Positions 1 through 10,600 of a stretch of DNA of 64,000 bases are shown here, piece by piece. Position numbers and translations under genes: made by a program. The stretch is from Candidatus Aalborgicola danicus (GTDB taxonomy: Bacteria; Pseudomonadota; Gammaproteobacteria; Burkholderiales; Burkholderiaceae_C), in NCBI GenBank assembly GCA_016703945.1, contig JADJBC010000060.1:1-64000 (forward strand), written 5' to 3'. Numbering within the stretch: the first letter of the stretch is position 1; every line of letters starts with the position of its first letter. A model generated the notes under the pieces. The model was not told where the DNA came from. It made no database searches and saw nothing but the letters and a program-made list of their open reading frames with translations.

Positions 1-42
1 CCCGGGAGGTGGCTTTTGGGAGTTAGGCAAAGCCTGTACCGG

Positions 43-67
43 CTGACGGCGCGGTATGCGCCTTCAG
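43..67. repeat. Small hairpin beyond the IS91-type transposase
   Basis: A stem of CTGA plus GGCGC pairs with GCGCC plus TCAG around a GGTAT loop, with one mismatch between the two stem segments. It lies just past the 3' end of the minus-strand transposase. In IS91-type elements the replication origin end sits on that side and carries a subterminal hairpin, so this could be the element end. It could equally be a terminator, although only three T residues follow. The window starts too close by to define the element border. Confidence 0.3.
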
Positions 68-101
68 TTTTGATGTGTGCCCAGCCATGCCGTCCTGATC
101 A

Positions 102-1259
102 TCATCGGACTACCTGAGTTGGTGGTGGAGCGCGAATGGCCTGCGGGCGTACAAGCGTTTCAATGATGACCATTGCCGCGCCACAGTGAGAGCAAACGTA
201 AGTCGGGCGCACCGAATCGGCAGGCGCTTGATCAGTCGGGGTAGCGGTGACGGCGAGCGGCGCATTCAGGAACGCACGAACAAGCGCGATCTTGTCCTGC
301 CGCCCGTTGTTAGCCAATAGTCCGAAGTGGCGGATGCGGTGAAACCCACCAGGCAGCACATGCAGCAGAAAGCGACGCATGAACTCTTCAAACGTGAGTG
401 TCATGGTCTTGTGCCGTGGTCTATCCGGATCACCCTTGTCCCGGTAGTCCTTCCAACGGAAGGTGACACCATGCTCATCCATGGAGATGAGACGGGAGTT
501 GGCAATCGCCACTCGGTGCGTATAGCGAGACAGATACGCCAACACCGCTTGTGGTCCTGCGAACGGACGTTTGGCATACACCACCCACTCGCATTGGCGC
601 AGCGGTGCCAGCCACTTGGCAAATGCCTTGGAGTCGCTCAGATTGGCGTGTTCACCAAAGAACTGCAACTTGCCCGAACCGTGTGCCTCCTGCAGTGCCT
701 CCAGGAAGCGCCGGCGGAACAGGCGCGAGAGAACTCGCACCGACAGGAAGAAGCCCGGCTTGCAAGAAACCCAACGCTTGCCGTCTGGCGAGAGACCCCA
801 CCGGGCACGATCCCGTGCACATGGGGATGGTGGGTCAGTGCCGAACCCCAGGTGTGCAACACCAACGTCCACGCCGACCTGTGCGCCCAGGTGCTTGGGA
901 TCTGCGGCGATGGTGGTCAGCGTTTCAGCAGCGATCTCAAACAGCAGACCATAGACCACAGTCTTGCTGGAATAGGCAAGATCACTGATGGGTGCGGGCA
1001 ACATGGCCTCCAACCAACGCTTGGCTGCGATGGCCTGGCACTTGGGGCAATGCCGGTTTCTGCAGGAGTTATAGGCGACCTGGTCGTGTCCGCAGCCTTC
1101 ACAGCGCAACACATGTCCCCCCAGCGCCGCGGTGCGGCACTGTTCGATGGCTGACATGACCTTGAGCTGGCCCAGGCTCAGGTGAGATGCTTGGGCAATG
1201 CGAAAGGCCGGCCCATGGGCGCGAAAGATGTCCGCAACCTCCAGGGCGCTGTGGCCCAT
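102..1259 (-). pseudogene. IS91-family (HUH, Y2-type) transposase, frameshifted across the catalytic HUH motif
   Basis: The reading frame stays open for 385 residues. It begins with a zinc-ribbon region (CEGCGHDQ, then CRNRHCPKC at about residues 53-75) and ends with the two-tyrosine motif YLSRYTHR and a CSHCG knuckle. These are hallmarks of rolling-circle IS91-type transposases. About 40 codons in the middle are wrong. An extra G near 870 and a missing G near 795-800 push the metal-binding HPHVHG segment (812-832) into another frame. Correcting both restores the family sequence without changing the total length. As printed the protein would lack its HUH site, so it is either dead or misread. 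The neighbouring recombinase is usual company for this IS group. Confidence 0.85.
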
Positions 1260-1266
1260 GGAGGCC

Positions 1267-2200
1267 TCACGAGGGTCGCAGGGTTTCCAATGGGCTGATC
1301 ACTTCGCGCAGAATCTCGGTGGCCACCTGGGTATACAGTGCTGTGGTGTCCAGGCGCTTGTGTCCCAGCAACACCTGAATCACGCGGATGTCCTCCTTCT
1401 GTTCCAGCAGATGCGTAGCAAAGGCGTGCCTGAAGCTGTGCATGGAGACGCGTTTGTCGATCTTGGCGACGGCGGCGGCCTCATGCACGGCACGGTTGAG
1501 CTGGCGAGTGCTCAGCGCCCTCAAGAGGGTCCAAGCCCGGAAACAGCCAGCCACCCTCAAGCATCTTGCCTTGGGCGTGTGCCACACGCCACCAAACGCG
1601 CAGGCGCTCGAGCAATATCGGGGAAAGCATGGCATAGCGGTCTTTGCGACCTTTGCCCTGCTGCACGCGCAGCGTCATGCGTTTGCTGTCAATGTCGCCA
1701 ACCTTGAGTGCTACGACTTCTCCCACCCGCAATCCCGTGCCGTAGGCCAGTGAGAGCGCCGTCTGGTGTTTGATGTGGCCCACCGCCGCAATCAACCTGG
1801 CCACTTCTTCCTTGCTCAGAACCACCGGCAGTCTGTGGGGAATGCGTACCGACTGCATCTTGGCCATCGCGTCCTTGCGATCGAGCGTCACGTCAAAGAG
1901 GAACGTCAACCCGGTGATCGTTGCGTTGAGGGTGATGGGCGAGGCACCCTCGTCCACCATGTGCAGTTGAAAGCGGCGCAGGTCTTCAATGCTGGCGGTG
2001 TGTGGGGACTTGCCCAGGAACGCCCCGAATCGGCTGACCGCCCGGATATAGGCGGCTTGGGTCTTGGGCGCGAGTTGACGCATGCGCATGTCCTCAGCAT
2101 GCGTTGGCGCAGTGGGGAAACAGTTTGATTCGACGAGTCCATGGCTGTGCTCCTGTTGTGAACGAGGCCAATTGCCTCGATTCACAACATAGGCACGCAC
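1267..2200 (-). pseudogene. Tyrosine recombinase / phage-type integrase, one frameshift
   Basis: The N-terminal SAM-like core-binding domain (TQAAYIRAVSRFGAFLGKSP) is followed by a catalytic domain with the first active-site Arg in TGLRVGEV. An apparent extra base near 1525 then moves the remainder into another frame, which holds HSFRHAFATHLL, LLGHKRLDTT and the nucleophile region TALYTQV. All catalytic boxes are present across the two frames. One correction gives about 310 residues, normal for a site-specific integrase. It ends 7 bases before the IS91-type transposase on the same strand. Several IS91-group elements pair an integrase gene with the Y2 transposase, so the two probably form one mobile unit. 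The exact start is uncertain: the long frame begins at 2200, but internal Met codons fit the family better. Confidence 0.8.
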
Positions 2201-2774
2201 AGGTCCTTAACGCAAATTGCATCCGCCGGCGTGGGAACTACCGCGCAGCGGTTTCGTCCTCTGGCCTTGAAGAGTCATCCAAGACCTCAAATCCTATGAC
2301 TGGTAGCACCCTGCCCCGACTTTCATTGCCGATCCAAACCAACCAACTACCCGCATGGTTTGGGCCATTGGCTCCCGCCGATTTCTGGGCCTTTGACAGT
2401 ATGAGGCGGGTGCCAATGGCCCAAACCATGCCACTAGAACAGTCAAAACACTGAGGTAGTGGGTGATCCAGACCGCTGTTTGCTACAAAACTAGTAGCTA
2501 CTCACGCTTATTCGACGTGGGCAGAATGCCAATTTGGCACATAGATTCTGATTCAATCCCCCGTAAAGGGCTGCAAAACCCAACTCCGGCGCAAATTCCA
2601 TGTAACCGGAAAGGCCTTGCTGGCCAGCGCTAGTCCAAATCATAAAAACGATGTCACAAGGATGCAGTCCCTTGCTGAATTCCAATGGAATTGCATCACC
2701 GGAGCTTCTATCGTCAAGCATTTGATTGCAACAGAGCCGACGAGTCGCAGATGATGCGGCTGTCGGCATGGGAG
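2201..2774. other. Gene-free stretch between the integrase and the IS256-family element
   Basis: No convincing coding sequence was seen. A minus-strand frame of 92 codons (2491-2769) has no recognisable family, no good ribosome binding site and biased composition. The notable content is the long inverted repeat at 2353-2431, listed separately. The left terminal repeat of the IS256-family element starts at 2775. Confidence 0.5.
2353..2431. repeat. Long inverted repeat with about 27-bp arms
   Basis: The left arm (2353-2379) and right arm (2405-2431) are complementary over 26 of 27 positions. The single mismatch is T against T, between 2373 and 2411. The unpaired loop is 25 bases. The 19-base inner block CATGGTTTGGGCCATTGGC at 2354-2372 is perfectly inverted at 2412-2430. 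There is no T-run after either arm, so it is not a simple terminator. It lies upstream of the integrase, where the far end of the IS91-type unit might be, and could be an element end, a recombinase target or a folded RNA. Confidence 0.75.
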
Positions 2775-4219
2775 TGTCAGGATTTCTGTGTGTGAAGCGG
2801 ATTGGATGTTAGCTGAGGCTTGAAGGCTTTTCGGATTTGATCTTTTCAAAGAGGCCCCTGCCAGGCCGCCGGAGGCCCCCCCCCGGTCGTCTGGCAGCGA
2901 GATCTTTCAGGCTATGCGACCTGGGTGAAACGTTCCTTGTACAGAATGGCAAACTGATTCATTGCCGCCTTCCAATGCGGTGAGGCCCGAGCCCAGTTGG
3001 CGGTGATGTTGCGCAGTGCCAGCCAAATCAACTTGGTGGCCGCGTCGTCGCTGGGGAAGTGCCCTCGGGTTTTGAGTATCTTGCGCAACCGTGCATTGAC
3101 GCTTTCAATGGCATTGGTCGTGTAGATCACCCGGCGCACCTCGGGCGGGAACGCAAAGAACGGAATCACCTTATCCCAGACCCGGCGCCATGCACCCACC
3201 ACCGTGGGGAATTTGACGCCCCATGGCCCTTGTTCAAACGCATCAAGCTCGGCCAACGCAGCCTCAGCGCTGGGCGCTGTGTAGATCGGTTTGATGGCCG
3301 CTGCCAAGGGCTTGCGGTCCTTCCAACTGGCATAGTCCAGGCTGTTGCGAATCAAGTGCACGATGCAGGTTTGCAGCGTGGTGGCTGGGTACACCACCGC
3401 CAGGGCCTCGCCCATGCCCTTGAGGCCGTCTGTGACCGCAATGAGCACGTCGTTGCAGCCTCGGGTCTTCATGTCGTTGAAGACCTTCATCCAGAACTTG
3501 GCCCCTTCAGTGTTCTCAATCCAGATGCCCAGTATGTCGCGCGTGCCGTCTGGCAGCATCCCCAGCGCCAGGTAGACCGCTTTGTTGCGCACCACACCGT
3601 CTTGGCGGATCTTCACGCGCAGGGCGTCAAAGAAGACTACCGGGTACATCGCCTCCAGCGGGCGGGCCTGCCATGTGGCGACCTCGCCCAAAACGGCGTC
3701 GGTGACGCTGCTGATGAGGTCAGGAGACACCTCAACGGCATACATCTCGGCCATGAAGCCTTGTATCTCGCGCACTGTCATGCCGCGGGCGTACATGGCG
3801 ATGATCTTGTCGTCAAAGCCGGTGAGGCGACGCTCATGTTTGCCGATGAGTTGGGGCTCAAATGTGCCCTCGCGCTCGCGGGGCACTTCAATGCGCAGGG
3901 AGCCTGTGTCGGTTAGCACCGTCTTGGCACTACTGCCGTTGCGGTGGTTAGTGGCGCCTTCGGGCTTGACCTGTCCGCTGGTGTAGCCCAGGTGGTGACT
4001 CATCTCCGCATTCAAGGCGCGTTCGATGAACGCTCTTTTGAAATTTTGAAAGATATTCTCGAACTGCTCTTTGGTCACTGGACCGGGTATGAGCTCTTCA
4101 AGTAGCTGAGCTGAGATTTGCGGCTGTGCCGGCTGGCCGCTCGATGCGGCCTTGTTGATTTTGCGGGGCATGAAACTCCTTTGAGGGAATGGTATGCCTC
4201 ACACACAAAATTTCTGACA
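2775..4219 (-). mobile_element. IS256-family insertion sequence, about 1.45 kb
   Basis: Imperfect 24-bp terminal inverted repeats bound the element: TGTCAG... at 2775-2798 and its complement at 4196-4219, matching at 20 of 24 positions. One intact transposase lies inside. The 8-9 bases outside the two ends do not match, so no target-site duplication is visible. This suggests an old insertion or a rearrangement at one end. Confidence 0.85.
2912..4171 (-). CDS. IS256-family DDE transposase (mutator type)
   Basis: This 419-residue protein is full length for the family and unbroken. The N-terminal helix-turn-helix half includes the sequence around ATNHRNGSSAKTV. The DDE catalytic core is visible as VVFFDALRVKIR (first Asp), LIAVTDGLKGMG (second Asp, followed by the conserved C and H of TCIVHLIRNS), and TTNAIESVNARLRK (Glu). 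It cuts and joins DNA to move the surrounding element. An ATG at 4171 gives the family's usual MPRK-type start. The gene fills most of the element, with about 25-110 bases left on each side for the terminal repeats. Confidence 0.95.
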   Translation of the reverse strand: MPRKINKAASSGQPAQPQISAQLLEELIPGPVTKEQFENIFQNFKRAFIERALNAEMSHHLGYTSGQVKPEGATNHRNGSSAKTVLTDTGSLRIEVPREREGTFEPQLIGKHERRLTGFDDKIIAMYARGMTVREIQGFMAEMYAVEVSPDLISSVTDAVLGEVATWQARPLEAMYPVVFFDALRVKIRQDGVVRNKAVYLALGMLPDGTRDILGIWIENTEGAKFWMKVFNDMKTRGCNDVLIAVTDGLKGMGEALAVVYPATTLQTCIVHLIRNSLDYASWKDRKPLAAAIKPIYTAPSAEAALAELDAFEQGPWGVKFPTVVGAWRRVWDKVIPFFAFPPEVRRVIYTTNAIESVNARLRKILKTRGHFPSDDAATKLIWLALRNITANWARASPHWKAAMNQFAILYKERFTQVA

Positions 4220-4296
4220 GGCTCGTCGGCATCGACAAGCGCAAAGCCCAGAAGTTAAACTGGGCCGCTCATGCAGTTGAAACTGGAAGAAGGCTC

Positions 4297-6858
4297 ATGA
4301 AACGCATCAATTACATCATTAATTGCTGACGCTCAGCACCGTCGCCGTTGCGACGGTGCCTGCTGCAGCACAAGCATCCCGGCGCATGCATCGCGCAGTG
4401 CAAGTTACGGTTCGTCGTACGCCATGACACCCGCGGTGACTTGTGGGCCTGGGGAAGTGACTCAAAGAGCGAGTTGGGAGTTGGAAGGATTGCCTCCGCG
4501 ATGCGCCTGCTTAGTCGAGAATATGACCAATGTGGTTGCGATTGCTGCGGGTAGTAGTAACAATTTTGTCATCCGCAGCGATACCAGCTTTGGGCTGGGG
4601 TGCCAACACCTGGGGGTCAGCGCGGTGACGGCACAAGCGCAAACTAGTACCACTCCCGTCAGGATAGGCACAGACTTCAAGGCAGTCAGTTCGAGCTCAA
4701 CCCATACGCTGGCCCTCAAGACGGACGGTGTCTGTGGGCATGGGGGCAAATTTTTCAAGTGAGATTGGCGACGGCAGCGTGGCCGGTCGACTCCAACCCC
4801 GTCAGGATTGGCGATGGTTATGCGTCCACTGCAGCGGGAAATGGTGCAAGTTTCACATCAAGGTCGACGGAACCCTGTGGGCATGGGGAAACAACAAGCA
4901 CGGCTGCGTTGGTGACGGGACGCGCATTTCCCGAACTGTCCCCACCAAAATTGGGGCCAACTATGCATCAGTGGGTAGTTCCCAAAACTTCCGCTGCGTT
5001 GCTGTGGCAACCCAGACCGATGGTTCGTTGTGGATCTGGGGCGAAGAAGAAGATGACCCCGGAAGTTCGAACAGTTACATCGATTTGCTTGGTAACGCAA
5101 CGCGTGCGGATGTACTGGTTCCGACCCGCATCAACAGCGGTGTATTTACCAAGTATGTTGTTGACACCTTTGCAATATTCGGATTAAAGAGTGACTTCGA
5201 GCGTCTGGAGTTTACGCAGTACATCCAGTGTGGTACCACGCCAGATTGCCAGCGGCTATTCGGACATCGGCAACCGGGGGTACCGGCATCTTGACAACCG
5301 GTGATCTGGTTGAATACCGGTCATCCCAATCATCCACGCTACAACTGGGATCAGGTACCCCGGTTACCTTGGGCGGCGGCTATAAGGCAGTCGCAGCGGG
5401 ATTCCAGCATTCGTTGGCACTCAAGGACGATGGCAGCGTCTGGACTTGGGGCAACAACCAGAACGGTCAACTTGGCGTAGACCAACCCTTGTTCCGCAGC
5501 ATCCCAACCTACGTCGGCGGGGGCTACCAATCGATTTCTACCGGCATGAATTTGCTCAACGGAACCGATGTTTATGCGGTCAAGGTGGATGGTTCGCTGT
5601 GGCGCTGGGGTGCCGCAGGAGGCAATGGCGCGCCGGAACAAATTGGAACCGGTTATGCGTCCGTGGCCACCAGTGGCTCTCACGTGGTTGCATTGAAGAC
5701 AGACGGCGGTATCTGGACGTGGGGCTTTAACCTGTACGGCCAGCTTGGCGATGGCACGACGACGGACAGGACGTTGTCGAACCCCTACTTTGTGGGCGGC
5801 GGATTCCGTGCGATTGCGGCCACGGGTTCTGCAAGCATCGCACTGCGAACCGATGGCAGCGTGTGGTCGTGGGGTGTCAACAGTTCGGGTGAATTGGGCC
5901 GTGTCAGTTCTGACATCTGCGGTGCCCTTGCCTGTTCAAAAGTGCCGGGACAAGTGGCTGGGCTGGCAGGGGTCAAAGAGCTCTCGGCTGCACAATCGCA
6001 TGTGCTGGCACTGACGTCTGACGGAGTGCTCTGGTCATGGGGCAGCAACGAAAGCGGGCAGCTTGGCAATGGCAATTTGACAAACAGCAGCGCGCCCATC
6101 ATGGTTGGCAGTGGATTCAGTCAAGTGTCGGCAGGCTCGCCCATCAGCAACAAAGGGGCGAGTTATGCCGTCAAGTCCGACACCACTTTGTGGCGCTGGG
6201 GAGCCAGCCGCTGGGAAGCAAGCGCATCAACACCCGTTCAAATTGGCACCGGATTTTCGTCTGTGGCGCTGGGTGGCACCCATCTGCTGGCGCTCAAGCC
6301 TGATGGAACGGTATGGAGTAGGGCGGCAACCGCCATGGGCAACTCGGCGACGGTACTTTTGGGGAGCGGACAACGCCGCAACTGGTGGTCGATGGAAATT
6401 TGAGCGATTTTCTCGACCTCGATCCTGGCGTACCCAACACGATCCCCGGCGCATCGATACCACCATTCCTGGTGAAAGCGTCATTGGAGGGGACGCTGAA
6501 CTCAAGTTCTTTGAGCGCGGACATTCGTGGCATTTTCCAGCCCTTAGCGAGTACGCGCGCAGTCCCCCATGGCGTAAGTTACAAGTTGTATGTTGTTGCG
6601 GCGGTCGGCACGGGGTCAGGCTTTGCGTTTTTTCAGTTGGCTTCAAACAATCTGTGGGGTAGCCTGACATCACCCCTGGCTGAATATCTGACTGGCCTGG
6701 CATTGGATACGAAAACTGATTCAATCTTGATACGAATACTTGAAAACGCAGACCTGTCTGGAATTATTGGTTCTCAAATTTTTGTCGGATATGGTCTGGA
6801 TTCCGATGAAATGATGCGAGCCGGTCGCTTCAGGAAGCTTATGACTGTGGCGCAGTAA
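4297..6858 (+). pseudogene. RCC1-repeat (beta-propeller) secreted protein gene, multiply frameshifted
   Basis: The start ATG at 4297 follows a GAAGAAGG ribosome binding site and opens a signal peptide (MKRINYIIN). The peptide shifts frame near 4324 and ends in an AAAQA cleavage site. RCC1-type repeats of the form LALKxDGSVWTWGxNxxGQLG then run to about 6330. At least six more frame changes fall between 4324 and 5230; the 5230-6330 part is open. A last shift near 6330-6390 leads to a C-terminal segment ending GSQIFVGYG...RAGRFRKL. Corrected length is about 850 residues. RCC1 propellers bind proteins or ligands, and bacterial secreted forms are mostly uncharacterised. The density of lesions is higher than elsewhere in the window, so this may be a true pseudogene beside mobile elements. 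Confidence 0.7.
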
Positions 6859-6904
6859 TCGGCTTGGTGAGGCCGCCATGAAGCGAGCGACTGAGGTTCT
6901 CAGG

Positions 6905-7419
6905 TTAACTCTCGTTCCTACCGCAACACCCACGCAATAAAGACGTGGGCTGGAGGTGATTCAGCGGTAATGCGCTGCTGGCCTTGACCTCGCCCAGTGA
7001 AAAGCTGGTGTGCAGGTCTTTCACATGCGGCAGGTTGATCAGGCTCTCGCGCGCAAAACGCGAAAAGCTGTCCAGGTCCTGGCAAATCACCTGCAGCTCA
7101 AAGGTGCCGGAGCCGCTGATGTAGTGGCAGCTGACGATTTGCGGCAGCTGCTTAATCGCCTCTTCCAGCGCCCGGGTGGAGTCCCCGGTATTGCGTTCGG
7201 CGTCCAGCCGTACAAATGCCAGCACGCCCAGCCCGATCTTTTGGCGGTCCAGCTCGGCGTGGTAACCCTTGATAAAGCCGCTCTTTCCAGCGCCCGCACC
7301 CGGCGCCAGCACGGCGCGGCCGACAGGCCCACGCGCTGGGCCAGTTCGGTGTTGCTCAGGCGACCGTCATTTTGCAGCTCGTCAAGGATTGCAAGGTCAA
7401 ATTTGTCTAATTGTTCCAT
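6905..7419 (-). CDS. Lrp/AsnC-family transcriptional regulator, one frameshift
   Basis: The gene starts at ATG 7419 with MEQLDKFDLAILDELQNDGR and the AsnC-type helix-turn-helix (LSNTELAQRVGLSAAPCWRRVRALE). A missing A near 7288 breaks the frame inside what should read LEKSGFIKGYHAEL. The second frame then holds the ligand-binding RAM/ACT-like domain (GLGVLAFVRLDAE, then VSCHYISGSGTFELQV). One added base gives 171 residues, slightly long for the family because of a C-terminal tail. It is divergent from the indolepyruvate oxidoreductase gene, the usual arrangement for an amino-acid-responsive Lrp regulator beside its target. The break lies in a short A-run, which suggests sequencing error. Confidence 0.85.
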
Positions 7420-7606
7420 ATATTGACATTTTGCAGCAATATCCTTTCTCAAGCCACGTTTGTTTGGGCACAGAACGCAAAGACATATCAGCCCAATGTG
7501 CCTACACTGACTCACGTCAAGAGAAGGACCTGAGGATGTTTTAGCCGCCGCAGGATCCTTCCAATTGCGCCAGCCCCACCATGCCCGCCACGGAGACTCA
7601 ACCGCC

Positions 7607-10600
7607 ATGAATGCACCGCTACCCGAACACGTCCGCAAGGCCCTGGAAACCGTCACGCTGGACGACAAATATTCCCTGGACTACGGCCATGCCTTCATGA
7701 GCGGGGTGCAGGCCCTGGTCAAGCTGCCCATGTTGCAGCGCGTGCGGGACCAGCGCGTGGGCAAGAACACGGCCGGCTTCATCAGCGGCTACCGCGGTTC
7801 GCCGCTGGGCACCTACGACCAGTCGCTGCAAAAGGCCGAGAAATTCTTGAAGGCCCACCACGTCGTGTTCCAGCCCGGCGTCAACGAAGAGCTGGCCGCC
7901 ACTGCCCTGTGGGGCACACAACAACTGGGCTTTGCGCCACCGGGCAGCAACAAATACGACGGTGTGTTCGGCATCTGGTACGGCAAGGGCCCGGGTGTGG
8001 ACCGCTGCTCCGACGTCTTCAAACACGCCAACATGGCTGGTACCACGCCCTGGGGCGGTGTGATCGCCGTGGCGGGGGATGACCACATCTCCAAAAGCTC
8101 CACCGCCGCCCACCAGAGCGACCACATCTTCAAGGCCTGCGGCACGCCGGTGTTCTTCCCGGCCAATGTGCAGGAGATTCTGGACCTGGGCATTCACGCC
8201 TTTGCCATGAGCCGCTTCTCTGGCGTTTGGGCCGGGATGAAGACCATTCAGGAAATCGTGGAGTCCAGCGCCACGGCGATGATTGACCCGGACCGGGTGC
8301 AGATCAAGATCCCAACGGACTTTGTGATCCCCAACGGCGGCCTGCACATCCGCTGGCCCGACCATGCGCTGGAGCAGGAAGCGCGCCTGTTCGATTACAA
8401 GTGGTACGCCGCCCTGGCCTACATCCGCGCCAACCGCCTGAACTACAACGTCATCGAAGGCCCGAACGACCGCCTGGGCCTGATCGCCAGCGGCAAGGCC
8501 TACAACGACACACGCCAGGCCCTGCTGGACCTGGGGCTGGATGACGCCACCTGCCGACGCGTCGGCATCCGCCTGCACAAGGTCGGTGTGGTTTGGCCGC
8601 TCGAAGCCCAACTGACCCGCGAATTTGCCACCGGTCTGCAGGAAATTCTGGTGGTGGAAGAAAAGCGGCAGGTTATCGAATACCAGTTGAAGGAAGGCCT
8701 GTACAACTGGCGTTCCGATGTGCGCCCGCGTGTACTGGGCAAGTTCAACGAGGCCGAGTCCGATGCATCGGGCTTTGGCAGTGGCGGTGAATGGGGCATG
8801 GCCAATCCGCATGCCAATACGCTGTTGCGCGCCAACGCCGATTTGTCGCCCGCCATCATCGCGCGGGCCATTGCCAAGCGCATCACGCTGATGGGCGTGG
8901 ATGCCGACACAGCCGCGCGCATTGACGCCCAGTTGGCCATCCTGAACGCCAAGGAGCAATCCATGCAGGTGCTGGAGGTGGCGCGTGCCAAGGCCGACAT
9001 CAAGCTAGGGGACCGCCAGCCCTGGTTCTGCTCGGGTTGTCCGCACAACACCAGTACCAAGGTGCCCGAAGGTTCGCGTGCCATGGCTGGTATTGGCTGC
9101 CATTTCATGACCATCTGGATGGACCGCGCCACCGTTGGATTTACCCAGATGGGTGGAGAAGGCGTGCCATGGGTGGGCCAGCAACCGTTCAGCCACGACC
9201 AGCACATGTTCGCCAACCTGGGCGACGGCACCTACTTCCACAGCGGTCTGCTGGCCGTGCGCCAGAGCATTGCCGCCGGTGTCAACATCACCTACAAGAT
9301 TCTGTACAACGACGCTGTGGCCATGACCGGCGGTCAGCAAATTGGCGAACGCGCCGAGGGTCACTCGGTGGTGCAGATTGCGCAAAGCATGCGGGCTGAG
9401 GGTGCTGTGCAGATCGTGGTGGTGACGGATGAGCCGCTGAAATACCAGGGCGTCGAACTGGCGCAGGGGGTGGCGGTCCACCACCGTGATGCGCTGGACA
9501 CTATTCAAAAGCAGTTCCGTGAAATCAAGGGCACCACAGTCATCATCTACGACCAGACCTGTGCCACCGAGAAACGCCGCCGCCGCAAGCGGGGCACCCT
9601 GGCGGACCCGGCCAAGCGTGTGGTCATCAACGAACTGGTGTGCGAGGGCTGTGGCGACTGCAGTGTGCAGAGCAACTGCGTGAGCGTGGAGCCGCTGGAG
9701 ACCGAATTTGGCCGCAAGCGCCAGATCAACCAGAGCACCTGCAACAAGGACTTCAGCTGCGTGAAAGGATTTTGTCCCAGCTTTGTGACCGTGGAGGGTG
9801 GGCAGCTACGCAAGAAGACCAAAGGCAAATCGACGGTTGCGACCGAGGTAGGCGCGTTGCCCGCACCCAGAATCCCCCAACTGAGCGGCGCAGGCCATTC
9901 TGCGGACGGCAGCGCCAGCGGCGGTGCCTGGGGCATCATCGTGGCTGGCGTTGGCGGTACCGGCGTCATCACCATAGGCCAACTGCTCGGCGTGGCCGCC
10001 CACCTGGAAGGCAAGGGCATCGTCACGCAAGATGCCGGTGGCCTGGCGCAGAAGGGTGGTGCCACCTGGAGCCATGTGTTAATTGCCGCCACGCAGGACG
10101 ACATCCGCACCACGCGCGTCAGCATGGCCTCGGCCGACCTGGTCATTGGCTGCGACCCTATTGTGGTGGCGGGCAAGGAAACCGTGCTGCGCATGCGCCA
10201 GGGTCGTACCCATGTAGCCCTGAATTCCCACAGTGCGCCTACCGCAGCGTTTGTGTCAAACCCGAACTGGACCAATCCGGCCCAGGAGTGCCTGGCAGAA
10301 ATTGCCCGGGTGGTCGGGGACGCTGGCGTCGGGGCGTTTGATGCCGATGCCATCGCCACGCAGTTCCTGGGCGACAGCATTTACACCAACCCCGTCATGT
10401 TGGGCTATGCCTGGCAAAAAGGCTGGATTCCGCTTCAACTGGTCTCCCTGATCCGCGCTATGGAGCTCAATGCTGTGGCCGTGGACAACAACAAGGCCGC
10501 CTTTGCCTGGGGCCGCCAGGCCGCGCTGGACTGGCCGGCTGTGCAAAAGCTCCTCAATCCTGGCCAGGTGATCACCTTCACGCCGCGTCACACACATTCG

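Noticed and set aside
327..1154. Long plus-strand open frame opposite the IS91-type transposase
   Set aside because: It is antisense to a recognisable transposase, has no family features and follows the high-GC third-position bias of the real gene.
2491..2769. Possible 92-residue protein left of the IS256-family element
   Set aside because: No ribosome binding site, no recognisable domain, and codon use unlike the neighbours.
7619..8959. 446-codon minus-strand frame opposite the indolepyruvate oxidoreductase
   Set aside because: It is a GC-rich shadow frame with His- and Gln-rich, low-complexity translation and no ribosome binding site; the sense strand encodes a conserved enzyme.
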